Shown: positions 1-8,690 of the stretch, piece by piece
How positions within the stretch are numbered: position 1 is the stretch's first letter
Layout of the letters: every line of letters starts with the position of its first letter
Assembly: GCF_014646055.1 (NCBI RefSeq)
Contig: NZ_BMMS01000013.1
Location: 1 to 64,000 of the forward strand
Length of the DNA: 64,000 nt
Direction of reading: 5' to 3'
DNA from: Wenjunlia tyrosinilytica
GTDB taxonomy: Bacteria > Actinomycetota > Actinomycetes > Streptomycetales > Streptomycetaceae
Translations under genes and position numbers: made by a program
The notes under the pieces: generated by a model
What the model saw: the letters and a program-made list of their open reading frames with translations, nothing else
Told to the model about the DNA's origin: nothing
The model's database searches: none

Positions 1-82
1 CATTGGCGTGCGCGGCAAGCTCGGCGGGCGGCTCGAAACGCCGCTCCTCCTTCAACAGGTTGGCCAGGCTCTCGTTGCTCAA
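1..82 (-). CDS. acsA: Acetyl-CoA synthetase, N-terminal fragment (runs off window)
   Basis: Only the first 27 codons are present; the gene continues to the left of base 1. Translation from a TTG at 82 gives a peptide beginning L-S-N-E-S-L-A-N-L-L-K-E-E-R-R-F, which I recognise as the usual N terminus of Streptomyces acetyl-CoA synthetase. A GGGAG ribosome binding site lies about 8 nt upstream (minus strand). The full enzyme would make acetyl-CoA from acetate, ATP and CoA in the cytoplasm. The call rests on the short N-terminal match only. Confidence 0.75.
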   Translation of the reverse strand, partial: MSNESLANLLKEERRFEPPAELAAHAN

Positions 83-188
83 CGCCTTCTCCCTTTCAGG
101 GTGTACCACTTCAGGGTGTCCACGATGGATCGCGGCCCCTAGCTCATCAGGAGCGGTCCACGCTGACAAGGGTCCTCAGAATATTGGT

Positions 189-2756
189 TTAGACCTGTGT
201 CGATGCGCGGAGGGCCGCGTTCCCCGCGACAGGATCGAAGGTACCCGTGAGCGGGTCGAGAACGTAGGCCTGAGCAGCGGCGAAGTCGAAGTACATGCCG
301 GTCAGGCGCAGGCTGCCGTCGCGGACGCGGCGGGTCACGCACTCGTGCGCCACGAGGTGATCCAGTTGCTGCACGACGTTGACGAGGGCCAGCAGCTCCA
401 CCCGGTCCGTCACCGGACGATCGCCCAGTCGTGGCGCGGCGGCGCCCGGGGCACCGAGGCCATCGAGCCGTTCCAGGGCGTCACGCTGTTCGAGGGTGTC
501 GAGCCGTTCCAGGCCGTCACGCCGTTCGAGGGTGTCGAGCCGTTCCAGGCCGTCACGCTGTTCGAGGGTGTCTAGCCGTTCCAGGGCGTCGAGCCGCTTG
601 AGGCTGGGGCGCCCATGGCGCAGCCAGCGGGTCAATGGGGTCTGCGTGCCGCCCGGCCCAGCGCCGTCTGCCTCCCCGCCGTCTGTCTCAGCGCCACCTG
701 CCCACGCGCCCTCCCGCGCCCCGTCGGCCTCGGAAGCCCCGGTCGCCTCAAGGGCCGCAGCGGTGACGAGCGCGTTCATGGCCCCGCAGGTGGAGTGCCC
801 GCACACCGTGATGCTGGCGACCCTCAGCACCTCCACCGCGTACTCGATCGCCGCGGCGACCGAGTCGTCGCCCGCCTCGGCGTCGGGCAGCGGGACGAGA
901 TTGCCCACATTGCGGACGGTGAACAGATCGCCCGGCCCACTGGACGTGATCATGCTGGTGACCAGGCGGGAGTCCGCGCAGGTGAGAAAGAGCTGCGACG
1001 GCTGCTGCCCCTCGCGCGCCAGCCGGGCCAGCTCCTCACGCACCAGGGGTGCCGTATTGCGCTGGAACGCGCTGACTCCGCCGAGCAGCTGCGGGCTGCC
1101 ATGGCCCTCGGCGCCCTTGTGCGGCGTCGTGCAGCGGTGGCGGTGCCATGGGGTCCACGGCCGGCAGGGATACGCCGTGGCGTCCGGCTCCGCCACACAC
1201 CCGAGATGCAGGTCCTGGGGATAGCGCCCCGCCCGGCCCCGTACCTCCACCGAGCCCCCACGGGCCTCGTGGGCAGTCCGCCACCCCTGAAGCGCCTCCA
1301 GCGCCGCATGGTCCATGAACGAGCCGTCGAGCTCCACCACCGCGGAGGCGCCGTCCGGCACCTGGGCCAGCATGCGGCTCAGCCGCGGTACGGCCAGAAA
1401 TGTCAATTGCCCCCTTGCCTGCACTCGGTGGCGCCCGTCGTCCTCGACGACCAGCACCCGGGTGCGCGCCAACCGGTGCAGGGCCACCGCCAGCGACACC
1501 ACGATGCCCAGGGCGACGCCCTTGAGCACGCCAAGGGTCACGACCGCGACCAGCGTCGCCAGATACACCGGGAACTCGCGGTGCCGCTGCACATGGCGGA
1601 TGTGCGCGAAGCTCACCATCTGCACGCCGACGACCATGACGAGCGCGGCGAGCGCCGACAGCGGGATCCGTTCCAGCAGCCCGGCGAGCAGCGCCACTCC
1701 CAGCAGGATCCAGCAACCGTGCAGGACGGTGGAGGCACGGGTCACGGCACCCGCCCGTACGTTGGCCGTGCCGCGCATGGCCCCGCCCGCGACGGGCAGG
1801 CCGCCGAGCGCACCTGAGAGCACATTGGCGGCGCCCTGGCCGAGCAGTTCCCGGTCGAGATTGGCGCGAGGGGCGCCGCCGGGGCGGGAGGCGGCCAGGC
1901 GCTCGACGGCCACCGCGGACAGCAGCGACTCGGCACTGGCCACCAGCGCCATCGACACCACGGCACCGGCCAGGCCCAGGAGCGGGCCCTCTGGCAGCGC
2001 GGGGAGCACATGCTCGTTCCACGTGGGCAGATCGACGCGAGCCACGTCGAGCCCGAGCCAGGAGGCCGCGAGCGTGGCGACCAGGACGGAGACCAGGGCG
2101 GCGGGGGCCTTGCGCAGCACATGGCCGACGCGCCCCGGAAGCCGCGGCCACACCACCAGGCACACCACCGTCAGCACCCCCAGGCCCGTTGACGCGGGGT
2201 GGTGGCCCGCGAGTTGTCCGGGCAGGGCCAGGAGGTTGGCCGGTGCGGAGATCTGCGGCTCGGCGCCGAGGACCACGTGGAGTTGGGCCAGGGCGATGGT
2301 CACACCGATTCCGGCCAGGGTGGAGTGGACGATCGCGGGGGAGACGGCGAGGGCCGCGCGCGCCACCCGCACGGCGCCGAGGAGGAGTTGGAGCGCTCCG
2401 GCGGCGACGGTGATGGCGCAGGTGGCCCGCCAGCCGTAGCGCTGCACGAGATCGGCGGTGATGACGGTCAGTCCGGTCGCGGCGCCGCTGACCTGGAGCG
2501 GGGCTCCCCCCGCCAGCCCGGCCACGATGCCGCCGACGGCCGCGGCTACCAGTCCCGCCTGGAGGGGCGCACCGGTGGCCAGCGCGATTCCGAGCGAGAG
2601 CGGGATGGCGATCAGGAACACGACGGCCGAAGCGGAGAGGTCCGGGTGGCACCACGGGCCACGGGACGGCGGGGGGGCGTCGGCGGAGGCGGCCTGCCCG
2701 GGAGGGTGATCGGTGGTCTCGGACTGCCGGTCGGGCAGGACGGTACGAAGGCGCAT
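189..2756 (-). CDS. SulP-family anion/bicarbonate transporter fused to beta-carbonic anhydrase
   Basis: An 855-residue fusion. The N-terminal half (about residues 30-400) is a multi-helix SulP permease, followed by a STAS-like region (about 410-500). The C-terminal third is a beta-class carbonic anhydrase with the zinc ligands in C-A-D-S-R (C592) and H-S-T-C (H654, C657). The fusion suggests coupled bicarbonate uptake and CO2/bicarbonate interconversion at the membrane. I chose the ATG at 2756 because a GAGGAG site lies about 10 nt upstream; the frame stays open to 2897 but has no better start. Odd: about 45 residues of 12-residue repeats of the type LERLDTLEQRDG lie between two helices of the anhydrase domain (about residues 719-764). 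The gene is divergent from the lipoprotein gene at 3326. Confidence 0.9.
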   Translation of the reverse strand: MRLRTVLPDRQSETTDHPPGQAASADAPPPSRGPWCHPDLSASAVVFLIAIPLSLGIALATGAPLQAGLVAAAVGGIVAGLAGGAPLQVSGAATGLTVITADLVQRYGWRATCAITVAAGALQLLLGAVRVARAALAVSPAIVHSTLAGIGVTIALAQLHVVLGAEPQISAPANLLALPGQLAGHHPASTGLGVLTVVCLVVWPRLPGRVGHVLRKAPAALVSVLVATLAASWLGLDVARVDLPTWNEHVLPALPEGPLLGLAGAVVSMALVASAESLLSAVAVERLAASRPGGAPRANLDRELLGQGAANVLSGALGGLPVAGGAMRGTANVRAGAVTRASTVLHGCWILLGVALLAGLLERIPLSALAALVMVVGVQMVSFAHIRHVQRHREFPVYLATLVAVVTLGVLKGVALGIVVSLAVALHRLARTRVLVVEDDGRHRVQARGQLTFLAVPRLSRMLAQVPDGASAVVELDGSFMDHAALEALQGWRTAHEARGGSVEVRGRAGRYPQDLHLGCVAEPDATAYPCRPWTPWHRHRCTTPHKGAEGHGSPQLLGGVSAFQRNTAPLVREELARLAREGQQPSQLFLTCADSRLVTSMITSSGPGDLFTVRNVGNLVPLPDAEAGDDSVAAAIEYAVEVLRVASITVCGHSTCGAMNALVTAAALEATGASEADGAREGAWAGGAETDGGEADGAGPGGTQTPLTRWLRHGRPSLKRLDALERLDTLEQRDGLERLDTLERRDGLERLDTLEQRDALERLDGLGAPGAAAPRLGDRPVTDRVELLALVNVVQQLDHLVAHECVTRRVRDGSLRLTGMYFDFAAAQAYVLDPLTGTFDPVAGNAALRASTQV
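466..600 (-). repeat. 36-nt coding tandem repeat in the carbonic anhydrase domain
   Basis: About three and a third copies of a 36-nt unit encode LERLDTLEQRDG-like segments (variants LERRDG and LEQRDA). The units differ by a few bases and stay in frame. They fall after the zinc ligands, between an R-W-L helix and the V-N-V-V-Q-Q-L helix, where beta-carbonic anhydrases normally have only a short connection. Confidence 0.85.
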
Positions 2757-3325
2757 GGAATCCCGTCTCCTCAAGGGCGGCGCTGCCCCGATCTCTCGGG
2801 GTCGCGGGGGCGCTCTGGGGTACCGGGCCCGGCGGACGCGGGCCCGGGCAGTCATCGGAGCCCGAAGGTGGCCGGGGCGGTGGCTGCCGTTGGTCACGGC
2901 TGTGCGGCGGGAAGGCTGGGCGCCTCCGATGCTGGGTGCTCTCGGAGGCTGGTGCCGGAGGAATCGCCCTATGGCCTTTGCGCGGTCATGGATTGTGCGG
3001 TGCCGGCCTATGCGGGGTCGTGCCTTGTGCGCGGTCGGCGATTCCTCAAGGTTCGGTAAATGAATCGTAATCGGAAACCAATTTGGCAGTAAGCCCTGAC
3101 GGTGTTGCGCGGGCGAAGTTACTGCTAACGAGTGAAGTTCTAATGATTACCATTTAAGCCGTGTCATATGACTATCGGTACGGAGCCCTCGTGCAAGTTT
3201 GGAAAGGCAAGGGCGCCAACCGCACAGCCGTACAAGGACATCCCCCGAACGGACCAATGGGGATGAGTGCGATTCGCCGCCTGTTCACTTCCGCAGCGCC
3301 GGCCGCACTGGAACGAGGTACGTGC
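2757..3325. other. Divergent promoter region, 569 bp
   Basis: This stretch separates the two divergent genes. The left part is ordinary GC-rich sequence holding the minus-strand ribosome site. From about 3050 to 3175 it is clearly AT-rich, as expected for promoters. A segment at 3141-3156 (TAATGATTACCATTTA) loosely resembles metalloregulator (Zur/Fur-type) half-sites; this is a weak visual match. No convincing gene is present. Confidence 0.4.
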
Positions 3326-5074
3326 ATGAAGTCAGCCCGTGGAATTTCGACAGCGGCGGCCACCGCCACTGTTCTGGCTCTCACCGCGTCCGCCTGCTCG
3401 ATCGGTTCGTCCAATGGGCCGAAGGGCAAAGGAGGCCCCGGACAAGGGCCTCAGCGAGTGCAGCTGATCGGCGACGGTTCCATGGCGAACACGGGTCCGC
3501 AGCCGAATCAGCCGAAGGTCGAGCGTCTCAAACCCGGTCAGCGGCCACCGCAGTTCGTCGTGTTCTCCTGGGACGGCGCGGGCGAGAACGACTGGAAGCT
3601 CTTCTCGCACTTCCGTGCCGTCGCCAAGAAGTACCACGCCTCCATGACGTACTTCCTCAGCGGCATCTATGTCGTTCCCGAGTCCAAGCGCAAGCTCTAC
3701 GCTCCGCCCCGGCACGCCCGCGGAGCCGCCGACATCGACTTCCTCGACGACCGCGACATCAGGCGGACCATCGAGCAGGTACGCGAGGCGTGGCTCGAGG
3801 GCAGCGAGATCGGCACCCACTTCAACGGCCACTTCTGCGGCCCCGATGAGGGTGTGGGCACCTGGACGCCCAAGCAGTGGAAGAGCGAGATCCGGCAGGC
3901 CGAGGCGTTCGTCGGCTCGTGGCGCACCAACACCGGACTGCGCCCCAAGGATGTGGCCCCCCTGCCGTTCGACTACCGCAAGGAACTCGTGGGCGGCCGG
4001 GCTCCCTGCCTCGAAGGGCAGAAGAACCTGATGAAGGCGGAGAGGGACCTGGGCTGGCGTTACGACTCCAGCTCGCAGGGCGGCCTCCAAGTCTGGCCGG
4101 AGAAGAGAAACGGGATCTGGGACTACCCGCTCCAGCAGATCCCCATGCCGGGACGTTCCTTCGAGACGCTCTCGATGGACTACAACTTCCTCGCCAACCA
4201 GTCGAAGACCACCAAGGGCGACCCCGACAAGTACGAGGAGTACGAGGACCAGACACGTGAAGGGTTCCTCGCGGGATTCGATCGGGCGTACGAGAGCAAT
4301 CGCGCACCCCTGTTCATCGGAAACCACTTCGAGCAATGGAACGGCGGCGCCTACATGCGTGCTGTCGAGGACACGATCAAGACGGTGTGCACCAAGAGCG
4401 AGGTGCGCTGTGTCTCGTTCAAACAGCTCACCGACTGGCTGGACGCGCAGGACCCGCGGATCCTTGAGCGGCTGCGCACGCTCGATGTCGGCCATGAGCC
4501 CGAGAACGGTGACTGGGGAGCGTTCCTGAGCGAGGCGGCACTCAACGAGTCGGCGAAGGCGGCGAAGGCGGCCGAGAAGGCCGAGAAGGCCGAGAAGAAG
4601 GCCACCACGGGGCCCACGGGCAGTCCCGGCACGGACGCCGACGAGAACGGGACCGCGGGGAGCAAGGACGCCGGCAAGGAGGGCACGGGCGCGAAGGACA
4701 CCCGCAAGGAGGATTCCGACGAGGAGGGCATCCAGGAGGACGCGGGTACGGAGGACACCCGCAAGGAGGATTCCGACGAGGAGGGCATCCAGGAGGACGC
4801 GGGTACGGAGGACACCGGCGAGGAGGACACCGGTACGGAGGACACCGGCGAGGAGGACGCCGACAAGGAGGACGTCGGCACGGGCGAGAAGGCCGAAGGC
4901 GACGAGGAGACGGCCAAGGAGGCCAAGAAGGCCAAGAAGGCCAAGAAGAAGGCCGAGGAGGCAGAGGAGGGCAGAGAGAGCAAGGAGAGCAAGGGCGAGA
5001 AGAAGGCGCACGGCAAGGCGAAGAAGGGCAAGAAGCACCACCGCAAGCACCACGGCAGCGACGAGGACTCATGA
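3326..5074 (+). CDS. Secreted lipoprotein, polysaccharide deacetylase-like, with acidic/lysine repeat tail
   Basis: A 582-residue predicted lipoprotein. The signal peptide ends in a lipobox L-T-A-S-A-C. The central domain resembles the NodB/polysaccharide deacetylase fold: F-S-W-D-G-A-G with D83, and H-F-N-G-H with H165 and H169, matching the metal-binding H-x3-H motif. The first motif has one Asp rather than the usual Asp pair, so activity is inferred and the substrate unknown. After about residue 400 the protein becomes a Glu/Asp/Lys-rich low-complexity tail that may bind wall polymers. I chose the ATG at 3326 because a GAGG lies 8 nt upstream and the signal peptide begins right there; an in-frame extension back to 3161 would hide the signal peptide. 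Confidence 0.75.
   Translation: MKSARGISTAAATATVLALTASACSIGSSNGPKGKGGPGQGPQRVQLIGDGSMANTGPQPNQPKVERLKPGQRPPQFVVFSWDGAGENDWKLFSHFRAVAKKYHASMTYFLSGIYVVPESKRKLYAPPRHARGAADIDFLDDRDIRRTIEQVREAWLEGSEIGTHFNGHFCGPDEGVGTWTPKQWKSEIRQAEAFVGSWRTNTGLRPKDVAPLPFDYRKELVGGRAPCLEGQKNLMKAERDLGWRYDSSSQGGLQVWPEKRNGIWDYPLQQIPMPGRSFETLSMDYNFLANQSKTTKGDPDKYEEYEDQTREGFLAGFDRAYESNRAPLFIGNHFEQWNGGAYMRAVEDTIKTVCTKSEVRCVSFKQLTDWLDAQDPRILERLRTLDVGHEPENGDWGAFLSEAALNESAKAAKAAEKAEKAEKKATTGPTGSPGTDADENGTAGSKDAGKEGTGAKDTRKEDSDEEGIQEDAGTEDTRKEDSDEEGIQEDAGTEDTGEEDTGTEDTGEEDADKEDVGTGEKAEGDEETAKEAKKAKKAKKKAEEAEEGRESKESKGEKKAHGKAKKGKKHHRKHHGSDEDS
4701..4818 (+). repeat. 57-bp in-frame direct duplication in the lipoprotein tail
   Basis: Two adjacent copies of a 57-bp unit encode the 19-residue block E-D-T-R-K-E-D-S-D-E-E-G-I-Q-E-D-A-G-T. 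They are followed by shorter E-D-T-G-E repeats. The copies look identical or nearly so, suggesting a recent tandem duplication. Confidence 0.8.
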
Positions 5075-5104
5075 GCCCGCCTGCCTGACCCCTTGCGGCG
5101 GCCG

Positions 5105-5139
5105 GGGCCGGAGCGCGCATTGCGGTGGCGCTCCGGCCC
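5105..5139. terminator. Bidirectional terminator between convergent genes
   Basis: A perfect 12-bp stem (gggccggagcgc with its complement) closes an 11-nt loop. It lies in the 73-bp gap between the convergent ends of the deacetylase-like gene and the CooC-like gene, so it can serve both. Confidence 0.75.
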
Positions 5140-5147
5140 TGTGGCCG

Positions 5148-6128
5148 TCAGACCAGTGCGGCTGCCGCCTCGCCGAGGCAGAACTCGGGGTCCACCTGGG
5201 CCGTCAGGTCCATGCCCGTCCTGGCGTTGCCCCAACTTTCCGCGTTCTTCAGATGGAAGTGCACCATCTGGCGCGTGTAGCGGGCCCAGTCGCGGCGCTC
5301 ATGGGCGCGGTCCACCGCCGTCCGGATTTCGGCCAGCGCCACCCGGTTGGGCTCCTCCAACTCGGCGAAGAGCGGCGGGCGGCCCTTCTCCATCGACCGC
5401 ACCCAGTTCGAATGACCCACGGTCACCAGCAGGTCGTCACCCACCTCGTCCCGCAGGAACGCCAGGTCGTCGGCCCCCTGGACCTTGTTGCCCACCACGC
5501 GCAGCGCCACGTCGAAGTCCTGGGCGTAGTTCTTGTACTGGCGGTAGACCGCGATGCCCTTGCGGGTGGGCTCGGCGACCAGGAACGTCATGTCGAAGCG
5601 GGTGAACATGCCCGAGGCGAAGGAGTCCGAACCCGCCGTCATGTCGACGACCACGTACTCGCCCGGGCCGTCGACCAGGTGGTTCAGGCACAGCTCCACC
5701 GCTGCGACCTTGGAGTGGTAGCAGGAGACACCGAGATCGGTCTCGTTGAACGGGCCGGTGACCATCAGCCGAACCGCCCCTCCGTCGAGGGGGACGGTGC
5801 GGGCGCACAGGTCGTAGACGGGGTTGTCCTCCACCACACGCAGCAGGCGCGAGCCCCGGCCGGGCGGAGTGGTCTTGATCATGGTGCCGGCGTCCGCGAT
5901 GCGGGGATTGGTGCCGCGCAGGTACTCCTTGATCTGCGGCAGGTGGGCGCCCATCGCGGGGAGGGCGGCGGCCTCGTGCTCGTCCAGGCCGAGGGCGGGA
6001 CCCAGGTGCTGGTTGATGTCCGCGTCGACCGCGACCACGGGGAGCTGGGCGGCCGCGAGATGGCGGATGAACAGGGAGGACAGTGTGGTCTTCCCGCTCC
6101 CGCCCTTGCCGACGAAGGCGATCTTCAT
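5148..6128 (-). CDS. CooC-like MinD/ParA-family ATPase
   Basis: A 326-residue cytoplasmic P-loop ATPase. The N terminus carries a deviant Walker A motif, G-K-G-G-S-G-K-T-T, followed by V-A-V-D-A-D-I-N and a V-V-V-D-M-T-A-G switch region. This pattern is typical of CooC, the nickel-insertion ATPase of carbon monoxide dehydrogenase, and of related SIMIBI ATPases. No CO dehydrogenase or hydrogenase gene is in view, so the client is unknown. AGGAG lies 8 nt before the ATG. The gene is divergent from the Fic-like gene, with about 165 bp between them. Confidence 0.8.
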   Translation of the reverse strand: MKIAFVGKGGSGKTTLSSLFIRHLAAAQLPVVAVDADINQHLGPALGLDEHEAAALPAMGAHLPQIKEYLRGTNPRIADAGTMIKTTPPGRGSRLLRVVEDNPVYDLCARTVPLDGGAVRLMVTGPFNETDLGVSCYHSKVAAVELCLNHLVDGPGEYVVVDMTAGSDSFASGMFTRFDMTFLVAEPTRKGIAVYRQYKNYAQDFDVALRVVGNKVQGADDLAFLRDEVGDDLLVTVGHSNWVRSMEKGRPPLFAELEEPNRVALAEIRTAVDRAHERRDWARYTRQMVHFHLKNAESWGNARTGMDLTAQVDPEFCLGEAAAALV

Positions 6129-6292
6129 GAGTGGCTCCTGATGCGTACCTCAGTTGTTGGAAACCGTTATCGTCTCCAGAATGTGGCCACATGGTAGCGA
6201 ACCCCATGCCCTCCGTGACCATGGTCGTGTGGGCGCCACCCCATCGGGGGTGTCCGAACAGCGGGCGGCCGGGGGTGCGTAGGGTCTTACCC

Positions 6293-7114
6293 ATGAGTAC
6301 GAGCGACCCCTTCGCCGCGCTTGCGGCGCTGCCCGGCGTGACCGATTCCGTGGATGCCGTGCGCCGAGCCGTGGACCAGGTCTACGGGCACCGGGTGATG
6401 CGGCGGCGCAGCAACGAGGTGACCTCGGAAGCCGCCCTGCGGGGGGCCAGGGGTTCCGCCGCTAGCGAGGGCGCCGACTGGCCGCTCGAAGAGGTCCGCC
6501 GGCGGACAGACTTCAGCGGCGACGGCGAGGCGGAGATCGTGGGCGCCGCCCTGCGCCTGTCGGCCGAGGCCGGACAGCTTCTCGGCGTGTGGCGGCAGTC
6601 GCCGCTACAGGTCCTGGCGCGGCTGCACTTGGTGGCGGCGAGCGGGGTGCTGGAGCGGGAGCGGGTGGGGCGGCCGCGCGCCGATGGCGAGGGCGTCGCG
6701 GACCCGGTCTTCGGTGCGGTGCCGCTGCCGTCCGCGGGTGAGGCGTCGGCCCGGCTCGACGGGCTGGCTCGGCTCCTGTTGGCCGGGACCGAGGCGCCCG
6801 CCCTGGTCACGGCCGCCGTGATGCACGGCGAACTACTGGCGCTGCGGCCCTTCGGCTCGATGAACGGGCTGGTGGCGCGGGCGGCGCAGCGTGTGGTCCT
6901 GATCGGCGGGGGGCTCGATCCGAAGTCGATCTGCCCGCCGGAGGTGGGGCTGGCCGAGCTCGGCCGCGAGGCCTACGTCCGCGCGCTCGAGGGCTATGTT
7001 TCCGGCACGTCCGAGGGTGTCGCGGCATGGATCGCGCACTGCGCGGAGGCGGTGCGCCTGGGAGTGCGCGAGTCGACCGCCGTCTGCGAGGCGCTGCAGC
7101 GGGGCGCCGCCTAG
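6293..7114 (+). CDS. Fic/DOC-like protein with degenerate active-site motif
   Basis: A 273-residue protein with an alpha-helical Fic-like C-terminal half. The family motif is H-P-F-x-x-G-N-G-R-x-x-R; here the matching stretch (near residues 183-194) reads R-P-F-G-S-M-N-G-L-V-A-R. The catalytic His is replaced by Arg and the phosphate-binding Gly and Arg are changed, so AMP transfer is unlikely. It could be a regulatory pseudoenzyme or a domain that only keeps the fold. I chose the ATG at 6293; in-frame codons further upstream overlap the promoter of the divergent gene. Confidence 0.6.
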   Translation: MSTSDPFAALAALPGVTDSVDAVRRAVDQVYGHRVMRRRSNEVTSEAALRGARGSAASEGADWPLEEVRRRTDFSGDGEAEIVGAALRLSAEAGQLLGVWRQSPLQVLARLHLVAASGVLERERVGRPRADGEGVADPVFGAVPLPSAGEASARLDGLARLLLAGTEAPALVTAAVMHGELLALRPFGSMNGLVARAAQRVVLIGGGLDPKSICPPEVGLAELGREAYVRALEGYVSGTSEGVAAWIAHCAEAVRLGVRESTAVCEALQRGAA

Positions 7115-7155
7115 CGCTCGGCGGGGGAGCCGGTGGGGGTTCCGCACACAAGGGT

Positions 7156-7183
7156 GCGGCGGCGCCCCTGGGGGTGCCGCCGC
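7156..7183. terminator. GC-rich hairpin after the Fic-like gene
   Basis: A stem of about 12-13 bp including one G-T pair (gcggcggcgcccc against ggggtgccgccgc) with a very short loop. It lies 42 bp past the Fic-like stop codon, in the gap between two convergent genes. Confidence 0.6.
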
Positions 7184-7438
7184 TGGCACGTCTGCCGAGT
7201 TACCATGCGTGCACGATTCTTGCCCATCAGGTCGGGATCATTGCCCGTCACCTGGTGCGGCTGGCCCGGATAGCGGGTCGGCTTCGCGTGGGTGCCCGAC
7301 ATTCGTGCTCGGTCCGTGGGGCCACAATTCAGAGGATCCTCTCGGATGCCCTCGGTCTCGCGGGCCGTTGGTTACTTTGTACTCCGCCTCGAGCCCGAGT
7401 GGAAGACCCCGCCGCAGTTCTTTACCTTTCACTCCAAT
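7184..7438. other. Intergenic sequence between convergent genes
   Basis: Together with the hairpin just before it, this fills the 324-bp gap between the convergent Fic-like and HAD genes. It is less GC-rich than the genes around it. I see no open frame with a ribosome site, no tRNA and no repeat. Confidence 0.4.
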
Positions 7439-8260
7439 TCACGCCAAAGCGGACAAACGTCGCTTACGAGTGGCGAACCACAGCAAGCCGGCAACGGTCG
7501 CGACCGCTCCGACAGCCGCCGCGGCCAGCACCGGTGGGGGCGCGGTGCTCAGTGAGGGGATCCGCTGGTTGAGCCGCACCGGGCGGCTGAAGACCAGGAT
7601 CGGCCACTCGCGGGCCGCCGCTTCACGGCGCAGGGCGCGGTCGGGGTTGACCGCGTAGGGGTGGCCGACCGATTCCAGCATGGGCACATCGGTGGCCGAA
7701 TCGCTGTAGGCGTAGCTCTGGCTGAGGTCATATCCCTCGGACTCGGCCAGCGCGGTGATCGCCTTGGCCTTTGTCTCGCCATACGCGTAGTACTCAACGG
7801 CCCCCGTGTAGCAGCCGTCCTCGACCACCATCCGCGTGGCGACGACATGGTCCGCCCCGATCATCTCACCGATGGGCTCCACAACTTCGGCACCAGATGT
7901 ACTCACAATCACCACATCACGTCCGGCGGCCTTGTGATCCTCGATGAGGGTGGCGGCTTCGTCGTAGATGATGGGGTCGATCAGGTCATGGAGTGTCTCG
8001 GCCACGATCTCGCGAACTTGTTGAACGTTCCACCCTCTGCAGAGTGCCGAGAGGTACTCGCGCATCCGTTCCATTTGATCGTGATCTGCGCCTCCCACGA
8101 GGTACACGAACTGCGCATAAGCGGTGCGAAGGACAGCTCGCCGGTTGATCAGCCCGCCCTGATAGAAGGACTTGCTGAAGGCGAGCGTGCTCGACTTCGC
8201 GATGACCGTCTTGTCCAGGTCGAAGAAGGCTGCGGCACGGGGCTGGAGGCGGTTTTCCAC
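7439..8260 (-). CDS. HAD-superfamily phosphatase, subfamily IB, with C-terminal membrane segment
   Basis: A 273-residue HAD hydrolase. Motif I is F-F-D-L-D-K-T near residue 13, motif II is V-I-V-S-T-S, and motif IV is Y-S-D-S-A-T-D-V-P-M-L, the layout of SerB-like/HAD-IB enzymes. A hydrophobic segment of about 20 residues near the C terminus, followed by R-K-R-R, suggests a membrane anchor with the enzyme on the cytoplasmic face. The start is a GTG at 8260 with no strong ribosome site, but the motif spacing needs it. Substrate unknown. Confidence 0.85.
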   Translation of the reverse strand: MENRLQPRAAAFFDLDKTVIAKSSTLAFSKSFYQGGLINRRAVLRTAYAQFVYLVGGADHDQMERMREYLSALCRGWNVQQVREIVAETLHDLIDPIIYDEAATLIEDHKAAGRDVVIVSTSGAEVVEPIGEMIGADHVVATRMVVEDGCYTGAVEYYAYGETKAKAITALAESEGYDLSQSYAYSDSATDVPMLESVGHPYAVNPDRALRREAAAREWPILVFSRPVRLNQRIPSLSTAPPPVLAAAAVGAVATVAGLLWFATRKRRLSALA

Positions 8261-8376
8261 GAAGACGAGGATAGGCGCCCACCATTCGGCGTAAGCTGAG
8301 GCGCGTGGGTTTGCCTGAGAAGGCTCTCGGGTACACCATGGAAGTCACGGATCGTTCGCGACCGTGCTAACCCGGT

Positions 8377-8442
8377 CCGACTCCTCCCCCCCCGAGTCGG
8401 CCGTGGGGACGACCCCCGCTCTCCCCCCCGGCGGGGGTCGTC
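8377..8442. terminator. Two tandem hairpins in the leader before the tad cluster
   Basis: Hairpin 1 (8377-8400) has a perfect 7-bp stem, ccgactc/gagtcgg. Hairpin 2 (8408-8442) has a perfect 12-bp stem, gacgacccccgc/gcgggggtcgtc, with an 11-nt loop. They lie between divergent genes, so they cannot terminate either coding region. More likely they end a leader transcript or small RNA read from near 8300, or attenuate transcription into tadZ. Confidence 0.6.
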
Positions 8443-8643
8443 GCATGTCCGGATACTTTTCCGACCCGCCGGTCGGCGGTGTCTATCTCCGGGGCGCTAT
8501 CTCCCGTTGTTCTCAACCCCCTTCTGAATCACCTGCTTCACGCCCGCTTCATGACCGCATCACATCACCCGCGGATGAGGACGAGTGGCTGGTTCGGGGT
8601 GTTCCCGAACCGGGTCGAACTCACGCGATCGGGTGGCTCCGAT

Positions 8644-8690
8644 ATCCACAACCGGGGAGTAATCCACAGAACTGAGGTCCAAGATCCACA
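8644..8690 (+). promoter_or_regulatory. Three direct repeats of ATCCACA upstream of tadZ
   Basis: The heptamer ATCCACA occurs at 8644-8650, 8662-8668 and 8684-8690, with 18- and 22-bp phasing close to two helical turns. The group lies 77-123 bp before the tadZ start. It could be an operator. ATCCACA overlaps part of a DnaA box (TTATCCACA-like), but nothing else here suggests an origin. Confidence 0.45.

Noticed and set aside
3..575. Plus-strand open frame at the left edge
   Set aside because: It covers the acetyl-CoA synthetase start and the carbonic anhydrase repeat on the other strand; both minus-strand genes are well supported.
8644..8690. DnaA boxes of a replication origin
   Set aside because: Only three partial matches, no dnaA or dnaN, no AT-rich unwinding region.
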